This document shows positions 46,514 to 55,225 of a DNA stretch of 64,000 nucleotides, piece by piece; positions within the stretch are counted from its first letter, which is position 1; the number at the start of each line of letters is the position of its first letter. A program made the translations under genes and the position numbers. This DNA is from Pontibacter silvestris (GTDB lineage: Bacteria > Bacteroidota > Bacteroidia > Cytophagales > Hymenobacteraceae). The stretch is from contig NZ_JAJJWI010000004.1 of NCBI RefSeq assembly GCF_020907275.1, positions 115,774 to 179,773 on the forward strand, given 5' to 3'. A model generated the notes under the pieces. That model searched no databases, was not told the origin of the DNA, and was given only the letters and a program-made list of their open reading frames with translations.

Positions 46514-47041
46514 TTGTAAAGTAACTTAACACATGATAACATAGATACATTAAAATAGAAAATAGCTTTCTGATAAGCTTAGGCTAAATTTCATAATATC
46601 TATCTAAAAAAGAAGCAAAAGCTGTTGGTTAAACATGGGACTTACAGCTTTTAGATGTTACTTATTGCACTAATTTAAATTGATTTTGTTGTTTCAATTG
46701 CCTCTATTGGCCTTTAATGATGCGTTTTGTGGACACAAGTTAGTGTAAATGCATGTTACTTTTATGAGTTAAAATACCTTGTGTTATAGCCGTGAGAGGT
46801 ACAATTTTGTATAAATACGCGACTTTCCAAGCTAGAAAACTTACTGTTCCTATTCCTGCTTACGAGCAAGAGTAGGATTGACTCTCACTACAGCCCTCTC
46901 CCAAAAGGGAGAGGGAACTGCTTCTTTTGCCTTTAAGCTGCTACTAAATTCTCAAGTATAAAAAATAAACTTTCATACCTTTTACTTTGCCTGATGTGAT
47001 AGGCTTCCTTAGTTAGGAACTATGACGGCTGGATCGAAGCT
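46514..47041. other. Gene-free region with a short perfect hairpin element
   Basis: 528 bases between the dgt start and the end of the metalloprotease gene. It holds the dgt promoter. No gene is supported. A G/C-rich hairpin at 46894-46915 stands out from AT-rich surroundings. Confidence 0.5.
46894..46915. repeat. REP-like hairpin CCCTCTCCC-AAAA-GGGAGAGGG
   Basis: Nine-base perfect arms around an AAAA loop, preceded by CAG. A related hairpin CCCTTCA-AA-TGAAGGG, also preceded by CAG, lies at 54394-54409. Such elements are often scattered in intergenic DNA of this phylum; two copies do not prove a family. Confidence 0.4.
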
Positions 47042-48910
47042 TTACTGCTTAATTATTTTAACAGATCCACTGTTGTCAGATTCTTCCCATCTTAAGATAT
47101 ATAAGCCCGCTGCAAGACCGTCTAAAGAAAGCTCTGTTAAAGAATTTGTTCTGCTAAATAGGGCGCTGCTTTTATATAACAGCTTACCTAAGCTGTTATA
47201 TAAATGAAACGTCATAACTGTGTTAGCACTTGTTATGTACTCTAACTGAATTACATTGCCTGTTGCTGAATTAATCGGGTTAGGATATGCTACAACCTCA
47301 CTTGGTGAGAGATTGCAATCTGTCCTCAGGACAAGAGGACCAAAGCTTCGCCCGTCGTCATCTGTGCAGCTTGTTGCCAGAGCTACTGTGGCAGGGTCGA
47401 AGCTGTTGCTGATAACAAGATCAGCACCTTCTATGTCGGCCTCGCTTAAATCGCGGTAAGATCGCCTTCTTTCTACTGCATAATGCATAACAGCTTCATT
47501 GGCTAAAATAACATGCCCGAGCTGGTGCGCATGGCCAAGTTCATGCAGCACAACGGTTTCAAAATCATATTGTGACAGGCTCGGAGCGTCAGGGCCGTAC
47601 TGCCATGAAATATTAGAATTAATTTGCATATCGAACTCCTCAACTCCCCAGGCAATTTCTCCGGTGGAGGATGACTGGCAGCCAGAATATCTGCTAATGG
47701 TGCTTGCCAGAACACCTTCGCCTACTACAGAGCCAGGCGCAAACATTATAACATTTGTATTATCATCGGCTGATTTGCTTATTGTTGTACTGGAACCTAA
47801 CTCCCAGTTTACATTTGTGCTACAAATCCAGTTGTTCATGGCCCTGGTGAAGCCTTCCTGTGCCGGAGTGTTACTTTGCAGGTTAGGCGCAAGCTGTATC
47901 ATATAGCCGCCCCTTGAGTTTGTTCCTACTAAAATAGGCTGATAAGAAATGCCATCAGGACTGATGTTAGAATAGGCAAAAGGTATAGTTAGTAACGTAG
48001 CGCTGGAAACAGTGGTGCCACCTGAAGTAGTAACTCTTACTTCGCCAGTACCGGCTGTGCCACCATCAATGCCTATAGAAGGAATCCTTACCTGAATCTG
48101 TGTGCTATTCCAGGAGACATAGTCGCTATCCAAAGGCCGAACAAAAGTTTCTCCCCCGTCGTCAGCATTGCGAAACTCTACATAACCATTGCCACGACTG
48201 CTACCAAAGTCAGTACCATTTATTGTAAGAACGGTGTTTGTGCCAGCACTGGCTTCAGTAGGAGAAAAGCTTGTTATGTTTACTGCAAGTAAAGCATTTT
48301 GCTCCTTGTCTTGTTTCAAGGCCAAGGTACTAAGACGTTTGTTCTCGGTAATGGTTCGGTAACTGCTGCCTGTGCTTTTAGCAATGGCATTATGCACTTC
48401 CTGAATAGAACTAAAAGAATTGAACACATCTGCTGCCGTGTTCTGCTCTAAGTTATACCTTACAAAGCCTTGCTTATTTCCGTAAGCTTTGGCTACAACA
48501 CTTGCATTAGTAAGAACCTTTCTTAGTTCTTCTTCTTGCTTGTTTAAAAAGAAAACCCCCTGCTGGCCTTCCCGAAGCTGCAGTGCTGAAGAGAACACGT
48601 GCATCTTTAGCCCTATACTACCTCCTTCTGTAATTATTTCTACCTCTGCTGCCGGTAAATTTCCTTTAAATAGCTTATAAACTTTGATGATGTTGGAGGT
48701 GTAGATGTTTTCATGGCGGGCATCCCAGAAAGAGTTTTTAGAAACAACCTCTCCTTCTAAAACTATCTCAGCGTTTTTGATACGGTCTTCCAGCGATATA
48801 GGCACCATATGGTTGCCTGCATCAGCGAAAGCGGTTAAGCCAAAGACTAGCAGAGCGAGTAGCAGATATAAGCGGACGGACAAAGAACGTAGCGTATAGC
48901 GTGAGGTCAT
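47042..48910 (-). CDS. Secreted metalloprotease with IPT/TIG domain and T9SS type A sorting tail
   Basis: 622 residues from the ATG at 48910; an upstream ATG (48949) adds 13 residues ahead of the signal peptide 'YLLLALLVFGLTAFADA'. An IPT/TIG domain lies near residues 212-308 ('ITSFSPTEASAGTNTVLTINGTDFGSS'). The metal site is 'VVLHELGHAHQLGHV', with a likely Met-turn 'EAVMHYAV'. It fits metzincins in zinc ligands (His, His, His), but the usual Gly at the eighth position is Gln. The C-terminal 75 residues ('VVAYPNPINSATGN', then 'LRWEESDNSGSVKIIKQ') form a type A sorting domain for the T9SS. It is expected to be secreted. Confidence 0.85.
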   Translation of the reverse strand: MTSRYTLRSLSVRLYLLLALLVFGLTAFADAGNHMVPISLEDRIKNAEIVLEGEVVSKNSFWDARHENIYTSNIIKVYKLFKGNLPAAEVEIITEGGSIGLKMHVFSSALQLREGQQGVFFLNKQEEELRKVLTNASVVAKAYGNKQGFVRYNLEQNTAADVFNSFSSIQEVHNAIAKSTGSSYRTITENKRLSTLALKQDKEQNALLAVNITSFSPTEASAGTNTVLTINGTDFGSSRGNGYVEFRNADDGGETFVRPLDSDYVSWNSTQIQVRIPSIGIDGGTAGTGEVRVTTSGGTTVSSATLLTIPFAYSNISPDGISYQPILVGTNSRGGYMIQLAPNLQSNTPAQEGFTRAMNNWICSTNVNWELGSSTTISKSADDNTNVIMFAPGSVVGEGVLASTISRYSGCQSSSTGEIAWGVEEFDMQINSNISWQYGPDAPSLSQYDFETVVLHELGHAHQLGHVILANEAVMHYAVERRRSYRDLSEADIEGADLVISNSFDPATVALATSCTDDDGRSFGPLVLRTDCNLSPSEVVAYPNPINSATGNVIQLEYITSANTVMTFHLYNSLGKLLYKSSALFSRTNSLTELSLDGLAAGLYILRWEESDNSGSVKIIKQ

Positions 48911-49215
48911 ATAGATAGAGTTGTAAAGCTTAATACTTAATTTTAACAATAAGTAAGTAAAGAAATGTAGTCAGTGTTTTTTATTACGCAAAATAACTAT
49001 GTTTAGTATATGTAGCTTCCATGATGGTTATCTTATAGCATTAAAAATAAAATGCCTGCTCGGTTTAATGGGCAGGCATTTTATTTTTAATGCTATTTTG
49101 TTCAGTTACTATTAATCTATGATGGCTTTATTTACAAATGCCTGTTTTAGAAAACTGTTCAAATAGTTTGTTCAGAATCGTAAAGATTAAGAATAAAGCC
49201 ATACTTCAAGTTTAG
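48911..49215. other. Region between BlaR1 and metalloprotease genes
   Basis: 305 bases, no gene. It contains the terminator at 49036-49095 and, closer to 48911, the metalloprotease promoter. Confidence 0.5.
49036..49095 (-). terminator. 24-base perfect hairpin terminator after BlaR1
   Basis: Arms 49036-49059 and 49072-49095 are perfect reverse complements around a 12-base loop. The inner half is GC-rich (GCAGGCA) and the outer half AT-rich, giving TTTTATTTTT on the minus strand. It should end the blaI-blaR1 transcript. Confidence 0.82.
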
Positions 49216-51273
49216 TTATTCAAGCTTAAGGCTGGTTGATTTGTTCTTTACGGTATAGTGAAGACTCTTCCTCCCTTCAAGATCCATCATTTTAGAGTAC
49301 TTTTCATATATTTCCTGAGGCTGTTTCTGACCGTTTACAGTCATACCTGCAGCATCTATCTTTAGCTCAAACTCCTTTGTCTTCGCCTCCAGCAGGCCAT
49401 CTTTTACAAGCTCCTTACGAATAGCCTGCATTGTCGCCACGCTTTTTTCGTGGCGCCTCATGCTCTCTGAGTGGTTTGCCATACTTTCCTGGCGCAGCTG
49501 TATAGCCTCTTCATGTTGTTGCATTGCTTTTTCTCTTAAAGTTGAGGCAGCAGCATGGGCTATCTCTGTATTTTGCCCCGCTCTAATATTTATAGCGTTG
49601 CGTTGACGAACTGCAGCTTGATAGCCTAATTGTCTTAGCTCCTCAGCATATTCTTCCATTGCTTTTTCATACTGCTTCAGTTCGTTCTTATACTGTTCTT
49701 GCTCTTTCTTATATTCTTTTACCTCCTTCTTATAGTTTTCATGTTCTTTTTCATCTGAAAGAGGTGCTACCGGAGGCATAGGCGGAGCAGGTGGAGCCGG
49801 AGTAATGGGTGGCATAGGGGGAGCTGGCGGCGGCGGCGGAACCTTAAAGTTAAAGTCAGTGCTATCAGAGTCGTAGGTGAAGTTGAAGTTATAGCGGTAG
49901 GCTTCTGTATCTTTTGCTTTGGCTGCCGAAGCGCGAAGTACTTCCATGGCAGCCTGCACTTCTTCCTTCGAAGCCTTAGGTGCTTGTTCTATGGCAGATA
50001 GGCGCTGGTTGAGAAGATCGTTATAACTGGAGATATCTTTCTTGGGTATGCGTTTACCATCTACATACAGTTCTGTGACAGCTCCTTTTTTATTTTTGAT
50101 GATAACAACATCCTGTTCCTGACCGGCTGTGTCTTGTATGGTATAAACAAAAGCATTGGTGGCATCGTTTAAGCTTTCAATGGGTTTTCGTTCAGCAACA
50201 GAATCTGTCTCGGTTTCTGTAGTGTCGGGATTAAGACCGGCTACAGCTCCAAACGAGAATAGCAATAAGCCTCCCATTAACACTACAGCAGCCATAAAGC
50301 CTTCAGAGAAAGTTGGTCGTAGTGACTGTTGTCCTACTAAGCGCTTAATACGGTTGATCAGAGAACCTTTTTTTCCAGAAAAGGCAACGGCCATCGCAGG
50401 AGCAGTTGGCAACCTCATCGCTTCCAGCTCGGCAAGTGCACGCGCATAAACCAGTGGGTTTCCGCAGTAAGCTACAGCAAGGTCGTCGCAGCAGTTTTCA
50501 CGCTCTGTGCGCACCATACCAGAAATCCACCACATAGCAGGATGATAGAAGAACAATATGTCTACTACAGACTGCAGCATGTTCAGCAGGTAATCCTTGC
50601 GCAGGATATGTGCCAGTTCGTGTGCCAGTATGGCTTCTACTTGGGCCTGTGTCAGACCGGTAACTGTGCCCATTGGCAGCAGAATAACAGGCTTTACATA
50701 GCCAATTACCATTGGTACCTGTACCAGAGCCGACTCTACTAACTTAACTGACTGCTTTACCCCAATGCGGTGGCTTAAATCAGAAAGCATGTGCTGCCAG
50801 TTTAGTGCTAGAGGTGATGTCTTATAGTTTCTGAGGCGTTGCGTTAAAGCCACACCACCAAGGAAACGGAGTATCATGGCTAACAGTCCAAGAAGCCACA
50901 GTGTTACCAACAGAGGTAGATGCTGTTCAAAGTAATATTGAGCTGTACCCATTGCCTCGTGCAAGGAATAGGCGCGTAAGGTTGCTGTATTTTCAGTTGG
51001 TACAGCATGTTCTGTAGCTGAGTTTAGCATTTGTGATGCAGTACCTCCAGAAGAAGTATAATAATGAACAAATGTAACGAGAGAAAATAAGAGCTGCAGG
51101 AGCATGGCTATTCCTGACACCGTGTAGCGGGCACGTGCGGTATGGTGGTTCAGTAGTATGAGCAAAACGCCTAATACCAGGGCTGTCAGGGCTCCCTGCC
51201 AGAGCGAATGCAGTAAAGTCCAACCTAGCGCGCTGACTAAGGTTTCGGACAGCAAATGTGTGATCTGGTTCAT
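49216..51273 (-). CDS. BlaR1-like M56 membrane metalloprotease without a penicillin-binding domain
   Basis: 685 residues. Four membrane segments flank the zinc motif 'AILAHELAHILRKDYLLN' (His218-Glu219-x2-His222), as in M56 proteins. After the last membrane segment (about 320-345) comes a proline-rich 'VPPPPPAPPMPP' stretch and a long charged coiled-coil-like tail, not the transpeptidase-like sensor of classical BlaR1. The start overlaps the BlaI stop by four bases. The likely job is to inactivate the BlaI repressor on an envelope signal; the signal is unknown. Confidence 0.87.
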   Translation of the reverse strand: MNQITHLLSETLVSALGWTLLHSLWQGALTALVLGVLLILLNHHTARARYTVSGIAMLLQLLFSLVTFVHYYTSSGGTASQMLNSATEHAVPTENTATLRAYSLHEAMGTAQYYFEQHLPLLVTLWLLGLLAMILRFLGGVALTQRLRNYKTSPLALNWQHMLSDLSHRIGVKQSVKLVESALVQVPMVIGYVKPVILLPMGTVTGLTQAQVEAILAHELAHILRKDYLLNMLQSVVDILFFYHPAMWWISGMVRTERENCCDDLAVAYCGNPLVYARALAELEAMRLPTAPAMAVAFSGKKGSLINRIKRLVGQQSLRPTFSEGFMAAVVLMGGLLLFSFGAVAGLNPDTTETETDSVAERKPIESLNDATNAFVYTIQDTAGQEQDVVIIKNKKGAVTELYVDGKRIPKKDISSYNDLLNQRLSAIEQAPKASKEEVQAAMEVLRASAAKAKDTEAYRYNFNFTYDSDSTDFNFKVPPPPPAPPMPPITPAPPAPPMPPVAPLSDEKEHENYKKEVKEYKKEQEQYKNELKQYEKAMEEYAEELRQLGYQAAVRQRNAINIRAGQNTEIAHAAASTLREKAMQQHEEAIQLRQESMANHSESMRRHEKSVATMQAIRKELVKDGLLEAKTKEFELKIDAAGMTVNGQKQPQEIYEKYSKMMDLEGRKSLHYTVKNKSTSLKLE

Positions 51274-51659
51274 TTGTTACCTCCTTCCATTTTATCTATT
51301 AGGTTTCTGATTTCATTTAGCTCTTCCTGGGATGTTGTGCGGTTGCCGAGTGCCTGCATCACCAGTTTCATGGCTGAGCCCCTGAACGTGGAGTCCAGAA
51401 AACGATCCAGTAGCTGGCGCTGAGTATGTTCTTCTTCCAGCAGCGGACGGTACACGTGAGAACGATTCGACTTATCAGCCGCCAGCATGCCTTTCTCTCC
51501 CATGATCTGCATTAGCTTTAAGGTAGTGGTATAACCCACTTCTTTAGTCTTACTAAGCTCTTCATGCACGAACCTGACAGTAGATGGCCCATGTTGCCAA
51601 AGTACCTGTAGTATCTCCAGTTCTGACTCTGTTGGTTTTAAATTCTTTTCTAAACTCAT
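51270..51659 (-). CDS. BlaI/MecI-family transcriptional repressor
   Basis: 129 residues from the ATG at 51659. The longer frame from 51695 adds 12 residues ('MQLSSIINYLLT') atypical of the family. 'LKPTESELEILQVLWQHGPSTVRFVHEELSKTKEVGYTTTLKLMQIMGEKGML' is the winged-helix DNA-binding domain of BlaI/MecI/CopY proteins. The C-terminal dimerisation helix follows. The gene overlaps BlaR1 and lies just downstream of two palindromes (51706-51751), which are the expected operator. Confidence 0.92.
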   Translation of the reverse strand: MSLEKNLKPTESELEILQVLWQHGPSTVRFVHEELSKTKEVGYTTTLKLMQIMGEKGMLAADKSNRSHVYRPLLEEEHTQRQLLDRFLDSTFRGSAMKLVMQALGNRTTSQEELNEIRNLIDKMEGGNK

Positions 51660-51705
51660 AGTTAACAGATAGTTAATGATGGATGATAGTTGCATTACAA
51701 GTATA

Positions 51706-51751
51706 TACGAATAATTTCGTAAAATGAAATTTAAGTACGATTTTTTTCGTA
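51706..51751. promoter_or_regulatory. Pair of BlaI-type operator palindromes TACGA-N6-TCGTA
   Basis: Two 16-base palindromes of the same form lie at 51706-51721 (TACGAATAATTTCGTA) and 51736-51751 (TACGATTTTTTTCGTA), 30 bases apart, about three helical turns. They are 47-92 bases upstream of the BlaI start. The TAC...GTA outline resembles the TACA...TGTA operators of BlaI/MecI in other bacteria. Autoregulation is likely. Confidence 0.75.
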
Positions 51752-51983
51752 TAATATTTCAAAAGCTTAAAAGACATGAGCATAAATAAAGCCTGAAGGC
51801 TGTGTAAAGGAAGAAAGCAATAAAGAGAAGTGAGACACAACCAGAACGCTGGAGTTTCAGTCAAAGCGGGTTCTTCCCGTTCGGGTTAGCTTAAACCTGT
51901 TTCTGAATCGGCATGTGTTCCAGCTGTGACTAAAGTAAATATTATGATTGCGTTAAAGAAAAGGCCTGCCTCTGTTAAGCAAG

Positions 51984-52016
51984 AAACAAAGCTACAGGTT
52001 TTCTTTAGCTTTGTTT
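51984..52016 (-). terminator. Hairpin overlapping the stop of the GH13 gene
   Basis: Ten-base arms AAACAAAGCT / AGCTTTGTTT with a 13-base loop. The far arm lies inside the last codons of the GH13 gene. T-runs are modest, so termination strength is uncertain. Confidence 0.45.
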
Positions 52017-53635
52017 TTAGGGTGAAGTCTGAACCAGCGGTAAGCATAAGGGTCAAGTTTTACTTGCCCTTGCTGTGGCAGTTCATAGTTATTGTTGCTG
52101 AACACCTCCAGTATGGTTGCGTCTTGCTCTATGAGGTCAGGAATAGTAACCGTGCAGGCTGTTTCTCCCATATTGTGTACTGCAATCAAAGTGTACTGAA
52201 GGCCGCAGCTGTGTGCAAATACCTGCTCGTTACCTGTTTCTATAATATCACATTTCCCATCTCCAAGTTCCGGACATTGCCGGCGGAGGCGTATTACCCG
52301 TTCCATCCAGTTTAGCAGGGAGTTTGTTTGGCGTTGCTGCCCCCAAACGTTTACGTGTTGGTAGGCAAAATCTCCTTTATCTATTACGGGGCGCGGCCAC
52401 TGCACAGGTGGCGCATCGGAAAAACCAGCATTCTCTTCCGGAGACCATTGCATAACTGTGCGTACGCTATTACGTTCTGGCAAAGAAAGGTCGTCTCCCA
52501 TGCCTATTTCGGCACCATATTGTATAACTGGTGTACCAGGCAAACTAAACAAAAGGCTGTAAGCCAGTTCTATCCTGTGGCGATCTCCGTGAAGCATGGG
52601 GGCAAGCCGGCGCCTGATGCCCCGCTCAAAAATGCGCATGTTCTCTTCCGGCGCAAATTTTTCGAATACATCCTGTTGCTCCTCCTTCTTCAGATCCTCG
52701 AGGTTAAGTTCATCGTGATGGCGTAAAAAGTTAAGCCATTGAGAAGTATAAGCCTTACCGGGAAGTATGCGAAGCCCCTCTGCAATAGCAGTGCCCTTTT
52801 TTTGTGCAAGCCCCAGGAAGAGGTGCTGGTTCAAAAGGAAATTAAACATCATGTGCATTCTGTCTTTTCCTTTAAAGAACTTACCAACTACTTCCGGAGG
52901 GCCGGAGGCCTCAGCCAGTAATATGGCATCCCGGCTGTGCATGCTAATAAATTCACGCATGTCTTCAATAAAGCCCATATACACATCACTATCCGAATCG
53001 CGATCACTCTGCACGAGTATGTGTGCCGCATCCAGCCGGAAGCCCGAAACTCCTAAAGCAAGCCAGAACCCCATGATATGATGTATTTCTTTTCTTACCT
53101 CAGAATTAGATAAGTTCAGGTCAGGCTGATGGCTGTAGAACCTATGGAGATAATATTCTTTTGCTATCTCATCATAAGACCAGATGCCAGCCTGTTCACC
53201 AGCAAAAGCAGGTTGTGCAATAGGTTCTTTAGGCTTCTCTTTGCTCCAGACATAGTAGTCGTAATATTTAGAGTTTTTATGGTGGCGTGCCTGCTGAAAC
53301 CAGGGGTGCTGGTCTGAAGTGTGGTTTACTACAAGATCTACCAGTACCCGAATGCCACGCTCCTTAGCTTCGTGTATAAAGGCTGCAAAGTCCCCTAGTG
53401 TACCCAGTCGGCTGTCTACATTGTAGTAGTCCATCACATCATAACCATTGTCGCGGTTAGGAGACGGGTAGAAAGGGAGTAACCAGATACATGAAATGCC
53501 AAGAGTAGCCAGATAATCCAACCGGCCTATAAGCCCCTGAAAGTCCCCGATTCCGTCGTCATTGCTATCCTGAAAAGTTTCTACATCAAGGGCATACATC
53601 ACTGCCCGTTTATACCATAAATCACGTTCTCTCAT
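51992..53635 (-). CDS. GH13 alpha-amylase-family enzyme, trehalose-synthase-like
   Basis: 547 residues. The opening 'DLWYKRAVMYALDVETFQDSNDDGIGDFQGLIGRLDYLATLGISCIWLLPFYPSP' is typical of trehalose synthases (TreS). Catalytic residues are Asp202 ('GFRLDAAH'), Glu242 ('LLAEASG') and Asp308 ('LRHHDELNLEDL'). TreS interconverts maltose and trehalose. The similarity is to the catalytic part, and no maltokinase domain is fused. Some relatives have other glucosyl-transfer activities, so the name is tentative. The neighbouring ASRT-type gene, same strand about 300 bases upstream, may be functionally linked. Confidence 0.82.
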   Translation of the reverse strand: MRERDLWYKRAVMYALDVETFQDSNDDGIGDFQGLIGRLDYLATLGISCIWLLPFYPSPNRDNGYDVMDYYNVDSRLGTLGDFAAFIHEAKERGIRVLVDLVVNHTSDQHPWFQQARHHKNSKYYDYYVWSKEKPKEPIAQPAFAGEQAGIWSYDEIAKEYYLHRFYSHQPDLNLSNSEVRKEIHHIMGFWLALGVSGFRLDAAHILVQSDRDSDSDVYMGFIEDMREFISMHSRDAILLAEASGPPEVVGKFFKGKDRMHMMFNFLLNQHLFLGLAQKKGTAIAEGLRILPGKAYTSQWLNFLRHHDELNLEDLKKEEQQDVFEKFAPEENMRIFERGIRRRLAPMLHGDRHRIELAYSLLFSLPGTPVIQYGAEIGMGDDLSLPERNSVRTVMQWSPEENAGFSDAPPVQWPRPVIDKGDFAYQHVNVWGQQRQTNSLLNWMERVIRLRRQCPELGDGKCDIIETGNEQVFAHSCGLQYTLIAVHNMGETACTVTIPDLIEQDATILEVFSNNNYELPQQGQVKLDPYAYRWFRLHPKNKAKENL

Positions 53636-53930
53636 TTGGTTTGGGTGCTGTTTTTTAATATTGCAGAAGAATTAATACGCCTGCTGTAATTCTTACAATT
53701 TTATTGTTATTGGGTTGTTTGTGCGTTTTACAATCTGAGCCATGGGAACTTTACGAAACAAACGCCAGCGCTTTTTCACTGGAATCAGGATAGTTGTACG
53801 TTCTTTACTTAAAAGTTTAACTGGCTCAGGTAAGTTGGGGTTAAACTTTCGAGTTAGTAAATTAACTGGGCTTGTTTAATCTGTCAGCAGTGGGGGCTGA
53901 GGATGTGCTATATCCTTCATTAAACAGGGC

Positions 53931-54311
53931 TTAAATGGCTACTGGGTAAGCAATAGTACTTATTAAAGCATTCTCTGCCTGGCGCGAATCCAGGCGTGTG
54001 TGTTGTACGACTATCGGCACATCAGACTCTATTACACTGGCATAGTCTGTATCAAGAGGTACTGGTTCCGGTTCTTTTAGATTATTAAAGCGCAGGTGCT
54101 TGGTGCGTTTGGCTTGCACTGTTTCCTGGTAAGGGCCTATCGGGTCCCGGTCTTCAAAGTATATCCAGATCTTTATATGAGCATCCAGATCAGAAGTGTT
54201 TAAAATGCAGGCTGTTTCGTGGCTGGTAAAAGCTGGCTCAGGCCCATTACCATAAGAGGGAATATAGCCTTCTGCTATAGCCCAGCGTTTATGTCCTATT
54301 GCTTGGTTCAT
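53931..54311 (-). CDS. Sensory-rhodopsin-transducer (ASRT) family protein
   Basis: 126 residues. 'KRWAIAEGYIPSYGNGPEPAFTSHETACILN', 'GPYQETVQAKRTKHLRFNNL', 'PLDTDYASVIESDVPIVVQHTRLDSRQAENALISTIAYP' match the Anabaena sensory rhodopsin transducer almost along its whole length (recall of the family, not a search). The protein is soluble and tetrameric in the characterised case. No rhodopsin gene lies in this window, which fits the wider proposal that the family binds small molecules, perhaps sugars. The GH13 gene downstream on the same strand supports a sugar link (inference). Confidence 0.85.
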   Translation of the reverse strand: MNQAIGHKRWAIAEGYIPSYGNGPEPAFTSHETACILNTSDLDAHIKIWIYFEDRDPIGPYQETVQAKRTKHLRFNNLKEPEPVPLDTDYASVIESDVPIVVQHTRLDSRQAENALISTIAYPVAI

Positions 54312-54706
54312 AGTTTTTTATTTAGCTGATTTTTAGAATAATGATACAGAGATAGTACGCTATTGACTTAAATTATGGTTACAAAGGAGGCAGCCCTTCA
54401 AATGAAGGGGGAAAGGGGGGATCATAGCCTGTTTTATGTCGTTACACTACCTGTACGTACTTCTGTTACTGTATAGGCTTACTTTTGAGCGGCAGAGTAG
54501 GCTGATAAGCCTAGAGGAACATGGCTCAATCATTATGAAATTATAACGTAGACCATAACAGCAAATGGGGCAGAGTAGTAAAGATTTTATTGTGCCTGTC
54601 CTGTCTTACAATAAACAGGTTAAGGGTAACAAAGAGTAAGTGTAAGAACAGGTTTTGTATAGCCTGGGGATGTTGTATGACTATCAGGAAAAACACAGAA
54701 TATAAG
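54312..54706. other. Divergent region between the ASRT and ArfB genes
   Basis: About 395 bases. The frame of the ArfB gene stays open upstream to 54590, but that part does not resemble ArfB. A perfect hairpin CCCTTCA-AA-TGAAGGG lies at 54394-54409, followed by G-rich sequence. Both promoters should be here; none is clear. Confidence 0.5.
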
Positions 54707-55120
54707 ATGGACGATATTAAGCAGCGAGGCATAGAGAGTGAACTGGAATTTTCTGCCTCACGTAGTGGCGGAGCCGGAGGCCAAAATGTAAATAAAGTGG
54801 CAACTAAGGTAGAGTTGCGGTTTCAGGTAGCACAATCACTGTTACTTACAGAAGAGGAAAAGCAATTGGTGCAGGAGCGATTGGCAAACCGGATAAACAG
54901 CGATGGCTACTTGCAGCTTGTTTGCCAGACAGAGCGGAGCCAACTTCGGAATAAAGAGGCATGTGTAAGCCGGTTCTACGAACTACTGCGGCAGGCGCTT
55001 ACAAAGCAGAAGAAACGCAAGAGCACAAAGCCGACACGGGCTTCTGTAAAACAAAGGTTGGAGAGTAAACGGCGGCAGAGCGATAAGAAGGCTAACCGGG
55101 GGTATAAAAGAGATTACTAA
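54707..55120 (+). CDS. arfB: ArfB-type (YaeJ) ribosome-rescue peptidyl-tRNA hydrolase
   Basis: 137 residues from the ATG at 54707, preferred over the upstream ATG at 54590 because the family begins near 'IKQRGIESELEFSASRSGGAGGQNVNK'. The GGQ motif ('GGAGGQNVNK') catalyses peptidyl-tRNA hydrolysis. The C-terminal tail is very basic ('KQKKRKSTKPTRASVKQRLESKRRQSDKKANRGYKRDY'), as needed to enter the empty mRNA channel of a stalled ribosome. It is a full-length ArfB. Confidence 0.92.
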   Translation: MDDIKQRGIESELEFSASRSGGAGGQNVNKVATKVELRFQVAQSLLLTEEEKQLVQERLANRINSDGYLQLVCQTERSQLRNKEACVSRFYELLRQALTKQKKRKSTKPTRASVKQRLESKRRQSDKKANRGYKRDY

Positions 55121-55225
55121 CTTTTACGAATGATCTTGCGTAAGCAGTTTTCATTTTTTTCAAGCACTCATGCTTCAGGCGGTGCGTTAGGTAAGGTATT
55201 TGTTACTGGAGCAGGAAAGCTCTTC

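Noticed and set aside
53742..53879. 45-codon plus-strand frame encoding a basic peptide ('MGTLRNKRQRFFTGIRIVVR' at its start)
   Set aside because: No ribosome site, no second copy and no recognisable homology; a chance frame in the gap between the GH13 and ASRT genes is as likely.
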